This document shows, piece after piece, positions 56,561 through 64,000 of a DNA stretch of 64,000 bases. Both the position numbers and the translations under genes were made by a program. The number at the start of each line of letters is the position of its first letter. Position 1 is the stretch's first letter. The notes under the pieces were generated by a model, which saw only the letters and a list, made by a program, of their open reading frames with translations, made no database searches and was not told the origin of the DNA. The stretch covers positions 7,760,501 through 7,824,500 of the forward strand of contig NW_026947488.1 of NCBI RefSeq assembly GCF_034190915.1, in the 5' to 3' direction. This DNA is from Cavia porcellus (taxonomy: Eukaryota; Chordata; Mammalia; Rodentia; Caviidae).

Positions 56561-57100
56561 AAATTTGCACTATCAAGAAGATTTACTTGAACAGTACATT
56601 TATAGAATTAGAATAAGCAGGGAGAAGGGACGATCCACCACTGGGAAAGCCTACGTGACCATTCAGATGATGATTAAATTTGGATGGGGCTAACAAACTG
56701 TACGGTGAGTATTGTAAAAATTGAATTTATCTCATAGGAAAAAAATCAGAAATTCACCATAATTCCAAGACAAAGGAAGAGATAATAAAAATAAGTGAAA
56801 AAAAAATGAAAAGGATAATTCTAGGAACTCTATAAAATAAGAATTTTAGGAAAAAACAGTATAGACATAGTCCAAATATCAAGTATATAAAAATGAAATT
56901 TCATTGTGCAAAACATTTATAAAATCTACAAACCAAAAAAAGACCAAAATTATGCTGAATTAAATGACATCAACATTTAGACAAATATTTCAATTTCAAG
57001 GATTCAAATATCCTGTTAAGATTATAAATTTTCCAGTAAACATATTGCCAAAGATATCTTAAATAAATCAAAGATTTTGAAAAAAAAATAGTAAAAAAGT

Positions 57101-57210
57101 GGGGCTGAGGATTTAGCTCAGCGGCATAAGCGCCTGCCTTGCAAGCAGGCAGTCGTGAGTTCGATCCCTGGTACCGATAAAAACGAAAAAAGACAAAAAA
57201 AAAAAAAAAA
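57101..57210 (+). mobile_element. ID-like tRNA-Ala SINE, young copy with TSD
   Basis: It starts GGGGCTGAGGATTTAGCTCA, with box A at the start, an anticodon arm GCCTGC-CTTGCAA-GCAGGC (anticodon TGC, Ala), box B GAGTTCGATCC, then 'tggtaccgataaaaacgaa' and a poly(A) tail. A duplication of at least 15 bp (AAAATAGTAAAAAAG) flanks it, ending at 57,099 and 57,225. The body is nearly the same as the copy at 13.25 kb. Confidence 0.92.
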
Positions 57211-57419
57211 AAAATAGTAAAAAAGAAATAAGAGATCAACATTTAAAATCAAGGCTAAATTTGTTCTTAGAGAACAATTTATTTTTCCAATTGCTATTAA
57301 TATTAAGGAAAAAAAGGAAAATTATTGAACAACTGAGAAAATATCTAAGAACCAAAGTAATGAATGGATTTGTACATGTTTTCTTTTGCACTATTGTCTT
57401 CACACTTTTGCACTATATT

Positions 57420-57600
57420 TAAGACAGATGCTGACAGGTAAGATTTCCAGGTCAAAGGGCAAACTTGAGTGTACTCTTGTTAGACGCAGCCAGATTCCGC
57501 TCCATAGAGAACCGCTCCTTTTGCAGGCTCCACTTTATAACTCCTCTCTCTGTCTTCCCAGCCCAGTGCCTTGCCAAACACTGGGATTTTTGCTTGCTAG
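57420..57600 (-). mobile_element. L1M 3' UTR fragment (antisense), weak
   Basis: It shows 'ccaggtcaaagggcaaac', 'ccgctccatagagaacc' and 'gccttgccaaacactggg', which fit the antisense L1M 3' UTR. The match is diverged. Confidence 0.45.
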
Positions 57601-58408
57601 GTAAAATGAACAGGAATTCATTACCTAGAGCAATAGAATTCTATTTCCCATATTTTTATGGGTCACTTGTGCTCTTACAGTGATTTATGCACTTCGGTCA
57701 CTTAATAAAACCACAAAGAATTAGATAAATTATTGCTTTCAGATAGAGATGTGTCTGTCTGAAAAACTGAAGAGGATCATGAAAACCTAATAGATGAAAT
57801 AGGAGTCTTTGTTTAAAAAAATCATATGAAAAATAAATGTACCTAAATTAACATCTGACAGTAATATATACTCAAACCATATAATAAATTTGTTAAATTT
57901 GCATTACCAATAAAACTTTTCACTACAAAAACCTAAAGAAATGAGTACTTTAAAATATAGTGAAACATTCTTTAAAAAATAAAATATAGTAGAAAACTTC
58001 ATGAACACATTGAATACTTAACTACAAATTAACACACCATATTTTTAAGTGGTAAAGTTTAGTATTCTAAAGATAGAAAATCTTTCCAAATTAATTTGTA
58101 GCTTTAAAGCAATTTTAATCAAAATCACAGAAGAATTTAATTTTCTATTGTAGTCAACAATATAAAAGCTGATATTCATTTAAAAGATTATGTGATTCAG
58201 TAGTTTGGGTTAAAGCTTTAAAAATAGGTAAGTGGGGCTTTCTTTTTCATTATTTAAGCATTTGTAATGTTACAGTAATATGGTTTTCCATCCTACACAC
58301 TCAAACATACATGCAGTTATATCCCTTAGACCACTTTCCTTTCCTCTCTTTTTTACAATAACAATTACACTTTGGGGGTTTTATTACTCCCATTATTTTT
58401 ATTATTAC

Positions 58409-58845
58409 TTTTTTTTTTTGAAGAGAATAAAACCAAATGTGACTAAGCAAAACAGAGTCAGAACAGACGGATGGGCATAGTACATGATGCAAAAATAGAA
58501 TACCAGGTGATCAAAAGTGGTTACCATCGTGCCTCTTGCTATTTTTAAATTGAGTTCCCTATATCATCAGGTATAATAGAATTGATCAAAACAGTACAGT
58601 ACAAGACCAACAAAACCTACACTGGAGACCTTACAGGACTTCAAAGAAGATAATAGTCCAACCATAATGGGCATCATAGTGTATCTTATTGCCTTCAAAG
58701 TGGTTGCCTATACCCTCAAACTTGATACTATCAAACAAAATAGAATATAGTAAAATCAGACAGAACAAGATGGGGAGAGCAATACTGAGGTTCAAATCAG
58801 GTTAATAGGAAAACAAAAAATTACTATAATATATCCCGCTATTAT
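58409..58845 (-). mobile_element. 5'-truncated half-L1-type LINE 3' end
   Basis: A poly(T) run (58,409-58,421) precedes 'gaagagaataaaaccaaatg', the same 3' terminus as the element at 12.05 kb. Tandem units start at about 58,517 (GTGGTTACCATCGTG), 58,667 (ATGGGCATCATAGTG) and 58,817 (decayed), a spacing of 150 bp. The extra 46-bp duplication of the 12-kb copy is absent here. The copy ends in the third unit, a normal 5' truncation. Confidence 0.82.
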
Positions 58846-58849
58846 GCTC

Positions 58850-59125
58850 TTCTTTTGATAGGAGAAAACTTATATTTCCCGAAGTAAATCAGTAGTCTCT
58901 GTGGAGTAATTGGGTCTGACTTTCTGAGAATGATCTGAGTTCTGAGGTGCTCAAAGGAGGGAATATGGGCGGTAGTTTTCCTGAGCCACTGGGGAGAGAG
59001 AGGCGTGGGGCACTCGCTAGGCGTCTGCTCCGTGTGGTGTCTGCCAAGGTTTTAGGGCTTTCTGTGTCTCCCCTGCACTCATCACTGATAGCCTTACTTT
59101 CTTGGTTTTCCACTTGTACAGCTGA
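58850..59125. other. Unassigned sequence
   Basis: A GC-richer stretch at 58,940-59,050 has open frames on both strands without support. Confidence 0.4.
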
Positions 59126-59128
59126 CAC

Positions 59129-59470
59129 AGTATCTTAGTTATTCTCGTTGCTGGGGCAAAATACCAGACACCCACAAGTTTAAGGAGGAAAAGCCTACTT
59201 TGGCTTACAGTCTGCAGAGAGGCTTTATCTCTGCAGTCTGCAGTTGGCTGGTTCCAAGGCAGGTGGGTGTGGCACAAGGATGTGGCAGAGGACCAACAGG
59301 TCATGAAGCAGAGGCTGAGAGCCACCCCCTCAGTCCCCTGTCTCTCACTGCTTGCTGCATTTTCTCTTGGACGTCAGAACTTTGGAAAGGCAAAGTCCAC
59401 TGGGAGAGACCAGAGAGCTCTCAGGAGGAGGGCAGAGAGCTCACAAGGAGCTTTTCAGTCTCCCTGGGGT
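59129..59470 (-). mobile_element. ERVL-MaLR LTR (ORR1-like)
   Basis: It begins TATCTTAGTTATTCTCGTTG and continues 'ctggggcaaaataccaga', 'aaggaggaaaagcctac', 'gcagttggctggttcc' and 'ggcaggtgggtgtggc'. The far edge near 59,470 is uncertain. Frames of 102 and 146 codons through it are incidental. Confidence 0.75.
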
Positions 59471-59474
59471 CACA

Positions 59475-61644
59475 AGGGGAAGAGGCACAACTTCACTGTC
59501 TTGTATAATTTCTCTGTGATTTTTGCTACTTCTCACCAAGGTAACAGCCTTGTCGGGTTAGAGGTCAAGAACATAAAGAATACCGTCTCTAACTTTTCCA
59601 TCTTCTCCTCACCGCAGTCCAGAGACACTTGTCATCCCTACCTTTTGGAGTGGAAAAATCCTATTTTCTGTTATATATCTTTCTTTGAAACTAAACTGTA
59701 TCTTTGAAATTAATAGCAAAACAACCCAAGAAAGATAAAAGTGAGAAACAAAGAATTCTTCTCTAGGGATCAGCTCTTGCAATCAAAGACAAACTTTTCC
59801 CAACTTATGTTGAGTTCTTTTATGTCCTGTGGTTTTTGGGGACATTCTGCTCTATGCTAGTTCCAATTTAATGATAGAACTCTCTCTATAGCATCTACTT
59901 GTACAAGCAATCTCTGGTACATATTTGATTGTACACATTTTCATTTGCACCCTGTATGTACAAGTGAGCCCTGTTATTATTTTAACAAAAATTTGAAAGA
60001 ACCTAGTAACACTTACAGCATGATTATATTTTGTTAGTGTTTGAAGGTTGTGTCAACGAACTTAATGCGACCTCTAAAATCCACATTTGAGGAGGCATTT
60101 TTTCTGAGAAAATGCACTATTGTTTTAAAAGTGAAAATATATTTAATACACTTTTAAAAGGCCATGAAAATATATCACTATCAATTCATTCATGACTTTG
60201 GCTAACCGTAAAAAGCAGGATAAAAGAATTAGCATCAGTTACCTCTGACTATTGTACAATTTCTCCCAATCTCATATCTATGAAAAAATAACAAGATATA
60301 TTTATTAGAGCAGGCCCTGCGAAAGAGAAGCACAACAAAATGGATATTTAGGAAAAAATACAGAAGAAAGCAAATTTATTCCTAAGATCATTTATTAACA
60401 TACATTTCTGAGACAGAAGTAAAATTAAAATGCACATGGAAAATGACTGCAAAATAAACTCTGAAACAATTGGAAAGAGGACCAGGAGGAGTTAATGGGT
60501 GCTTGGCAGAGGACCTGGGACTCTGCCTGCAGAAATGCCCAGAATTTCTGCTGGACAAAAATAAACACCGTATAATCAAACTTCAGATAGTACAAGAGGA
60601 AGGGTATTTTTACTGAAAGAAAAGTTTTTGAGTAGAAAAAATTCTTAAAATTCAGTGAAAAAAATTTCATCTCAATGACAAAAAATGGGTAAATGACATG
60701 ATGCAAAATATAAATTTACTCAGGACTACATATAGTCACTAAAAAAGTCTAAAAATCATCTTTACTAGCAGTCAAAGAAATTCTAGCTCATAGAACCACA
60801 TGAAACTTTCATTGTTTATCAATTTAGCATGTGAATTTTAAGCAGTGATTTCAGAGGGTTGATCATATGCTGCTTAAGGAGATAAAAGTTGCTGTCTTTC
60901 TAATGGACTGTTTGCAAGGACGAGTGAGAATTTTAAAGAGGCTCCACCAGCTTCTCACAGGAACTGCGGAGCTACCTGCTCAAGAATTGCCTGCAGCGTT
61001 TACAAAAAGTGCCTATTATTTAGCCTCCTCGTAGTGTTACTGCAGGAAAACACTTCAAGTGGAAAGGCAGGCAGGGCTGTGGGTACTGGGTACATCAAGA
61101 ACATAGTAACGAGGGTTACAGAACGGTTAGCTCTTCCACACTAAATCATCCTGCATAACAATAGTCACAAACACACACAAACTTATACTTCTTAAGTCTT
61201 TAACATAAGAAAATTTGCTTAATGCATAAATTAAGCACTGAATAGTTAACTAAAATGTATAGATTTCCATCACAGACACTATGGATTCAACAGAACTTTG
61301 CTTGAAAATATATGATACTAAAAAATGCACATGGTTTGATTTGTTTACAGAATAGGCATAAAACCTTATGTACCCTGTTAATCCAAGTTCAGGAGGCATG
61401 AATTCAAATGGCATGAATACAGTTTTTTTAAATTATATTTTTATTTTGAAAATTTCTGCCTCCATAAGTATGATTTTCAGTATCTGATATAAATCATCAT
61501 TATCGCAAAAACATTTTTAAAAGTATTAAATCTCTTTATGGGGGAAATTAGACAGTCTTTTTAGTTGGATCTGCTGCATGAGAAATTCTCACAACCATAT
61601 TCCTGGGAATAAGCAAGGTTATTATTATTTTCAGTGTATGCTTG

Positions 61645-61696
<52 letters not shown>

Positions 61697-62630
61697 GTCT
61701 TTTTAAGCAGAAGTCTTTCATCAACCCTGGTAATAATCTTACATGCTGTAATTACAGTGTTTATCTACTTATAAATGTGTATGCTGAGATAGCTGATGAG
61801 TGCGTTTTGGTCTATAGTATACCATTACACCGTTCTAAATTCATTTTATAAACCAAGGTGTACAATTATGTGTAAACCTAGTAGATCAGATTGCACCCTG
61901 CAGAGCTAGAGTATATACCCTAGGTTTGCTGCAAACTTCACCTCATTAAATAAAAAGAACTAGGATATTATGGGTCCACAATAGGATCATAATATGCCAT
62001 GTAATCCTTAATTGGTTTTCCCAATCAAGTACTAATGTTGTGCTCTCCAGAAATTAGCAATCATGCTCTATTCTGTAAAATGTGTGAAAGCTTAAGTCAA
62101 TTATTAGAAAGATAGTAGGGTTTTGATATGTGAGGTACTTGTGAATCTACTGAAATGATCACATCTGATGATATAGTCTAAGGAAAAATACGTGTAATCA
62201 GTTTCTAACTGACGTCATTCTTACGACTGATATTTCTTAGCCTGGGTCTTTATGACAATTTACCTTATATAACAATATACCAATTTACCTTTATAACAAT
62301 TTACGTTTAACAACTTAAGACAAGCAAATGTCTGGGCACCCACACTAGACAAAAGGAAGCATAATCTTTGGGAAAGAGCTTTTGATTGTTTTGTGTGTTA
62401 ACATTTATTTTAAGTTTTGAAAGGACACAGTATGAGGTCTTTCGATCATATTTTATGTGTGCAATACAGTATTGGTAACAATAGGCACAGTATTGCATAG
62501 CAGGAATCAGGATCTCACGCATCTTACATAACACATGACAGCTCGTCTTCTTCCTTTCCAGCTGTAGGAACCACCATTTTTAGCCTGCTTCTGAGCCTGA
62601 CTATCAGGGAGGCCCCAGATTGGACTCACG
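59475..62630. other. Mostly unassigned AT-rich sequence
   Basis: No gene was recognised. It includes a CA microsatellite at 61,648-61,693 and A/T-rich single-copy sequence. A block at about 60,930-61,130 is less AT-rich and repeat-free. Confidence 0.4.
61648..61693. repeat. (CA)n microsatellite
   Basis: An uninterrupted CA run of about 23 units, likely polymorphic. Confidence 0.97.
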
Positions 62631-62634
62631 CGTG

Positions 62635-64000
62635 CTTGCCCTTCTGGGGTCCTCTTATTTCACACAGCGTAATGTGCTCCAGGTAAGTTCATATTGTCAC
62701 ACAGAGCAAGATTTCCTTCTTATCATGACAAATAATATAGCTTATATATTGCATGTTTATATCCATTATCTATTGAAAGAAAGACATTTAAGTTTTTCCA
62801 CATTATTGGCTACTGTGAGTTATGTTACAAAGAATATGGACATGATCACGGCTCTTCAACATTCTGATTTCAATTTTTAATGCAGATCTTGGCATGAGAT
62901 TCCTGGATCACATGACAGTCCTATTTTAATTTTTTTTGGTGTAAGTGATTTTAACTTTTAACAGAACCTCAATACTGTTTTCACAGCATTGCTTTATCTT
63001 ATATTTCTGCTAATGGAATACAAGGATTGCAATGTCTCTATCTTTTGGCCATCATTTGGTATCTTCAAATCTTTAAAAAAAATAATATGTATTCTAACAG
63101 GTGTGGATTGATGGCTCACCATTTTTTATTTGTCTATTCTTGATAATTAGTGATTCTGAGAAATTTTTTCTTATATTTGTTTAACTTTTTATATCTACTT
63201 TAAGAAAGTGTCTTTTTAAGTTGTTTGCACTTTTTAAAAGTAAGGTCCTTGTTTGCTCTGTTGAGTGGTCATAGTTCCTTACATAATTTCAATATTTCTC
63301 ACCTTATTTTCTGTTGTTTTTCAGATTTCCTTGTCACTTTGTCAGTGTTTCTTTGATATGGAGAAGGTTTTTTAGTTTGATACACTGTCACTTGTCTATT
63401 TATGTGTTCATTGCCTCTGTTGCTGATGTCATAACCAACAAATCCTTACCTAGAATAATCTCATGAACTTTGTCCTCATGTTTTACTGAGGGATTTTTAA
63501 AGAGTCAGTTTAAATGTAAAATTTTAACTCTTTTGAAAGTATTTCTTGTGCAGAGCAAGATCATGGTGTTATTTCATTCTCTACACTTCCTGTCATCCTT
63601 TATCTTTGCCCCACTGTGTATTCTTGATGCCTGATTGAAGATCAACCAATTGCATAAATAAGAGATACTTTCTGGGTCTTTATTCCATTTCATTGGGTGA
63701 TACATTTATTTTTATATTAGTACCATGCTGTTTGGGCTACTATAGCTTTCTGATATATTTCCAAAGGAGGAAGTATGTCTTCAGTTTTGTTTTTCTTTGT
63801 CAACATTGCTTCTGGATCTTTGATAGTGTCATATAAATCTTAGAGTCTTTTTTCTATTTCTGCAAAAATTTCTAACAGGAGTTTGATAATACAATTGTAC
63901 TTTACTTGCAGATTGCTTTAACAGACACTTTAAAACTATTAAATTCTTTGCTCCATTAACATAGAATGACTTTCCATTTATTTATATATTTTTAGCTTAT
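62635..64000 (-). mobile_element. L1M-type L1 3' portion (antisense), runs off the window
   Basis: The plus strand reads as antisense L1 3' UTR into the ORF2 C-terminal region: 'catgagattcctggatcac', 'cctcaatactgttttcacag', 'ttgatgcctgattgaag', 'gtaccatgctgtttgggcta', 'ctatagctttctgatata' and 'cttcagttttgtttttc'. It is strongly decayed and continues beyond position 64,000. Confidence 0.78.

Larger units (their letters stand above)
56565..58190 (+). mobile_element. Decayed L1-like tract with later insertions
   Basis: A-rich sequence resembles very old L1 ORF2 DNA, for example 'ccaaattaatttgtagcttt', 'aaagcaattttaatcaaaa', 'tcacagaagaa' near 58.1 kb. The resemblance is patchy. It holds an ID-like SINE (57,101-57,210) and an antisense L1 3' UTR-like piece (57,420-57,600). 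Confidence 0.35.

Noticed and set aside
57101..57180. Functional tRNA-Ala gene
   Set aside because: The body has A and B boxes and a TGC anticodon arm, but the acceptor stem does not pair, it ends in an A-rich tail and it is flanked by a target duplication; it is a SINE.
59267..59707. 146-codon plus-strand open frame
   Set aside because: It crosses a MaLR LTR on the antisense strand and has no domain support.

Overview
The window is mammalian nuclear DNA, AT-rich and gene-poor, with no gene that can be supported as intact. It looks like intergenic or deep intronic sequence from a rodent. Evidence: tRNA-Ala-derived ID-like SINEs (five copies), a B1 monomer and a B1-dID-type dimer (a design known from squirrel-, dormouse- and beaver-related rodents), and many LTRs of the rodent ORR1-like branch of ERVL-MaLR. 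I saw no B2 or B4 elements, which argues against a mouse or rat. The exact genus is not resolved.

Most of what can be annotated is transposable-element sequence of several ages. The oldest layer is L2, MIR, MER5A and MER2/Tigger-like DNA transposon remnants. Above it lie L1M-type L1 fragments and MLT1-like LTRs, then lineage-specific MaLR LTRs, one of them a complete LTR-internal-LTR element at 41.66-43.86 kb. The youngest layer is the ID-like SINEs; those at 13.25 and 57.1 kb keep clean 15-17 bp target-site duplications.

The most distinctive element is a LINE at about 12.05-15.06 kb (minus strand). It keeps much of an L1-type ORF1 but has no room for ORF2, so it is a 'half-L1' design. Its 3' UTR is built of tandem units of about 150 bp. 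A 5'-truncated relative with the same 3' end and the same units lies at 58.41-58.84 kb, and a likely 5' relative with short tandem units upstream of ORF1 lies at 20.05-21.27 kb. An L1 at 37.2-39.5 kb has its endonuclease part inverted next to its 3' part, the arrangement expected from twin priming.

Outside repeats there are several stretches with the look of conserved non-coding DNA (about 4.2-4.9, 8.6-9.0, 50.1-50.35 and 52.9-54.35 kb), a small GC-rich island at 36.0-36.5 kb, and a CpG-retaining segment at 50.9-51.3 kb. One 42-nt segment at 51,867-51,908 is framed by a strong splice acceptor and a consensus donor and is open in one frame; it is the best exon candidate. Repeat family names come from recognition of consensus features, not from a database search, and edges are approximate unless a target-site duplication fixes them.
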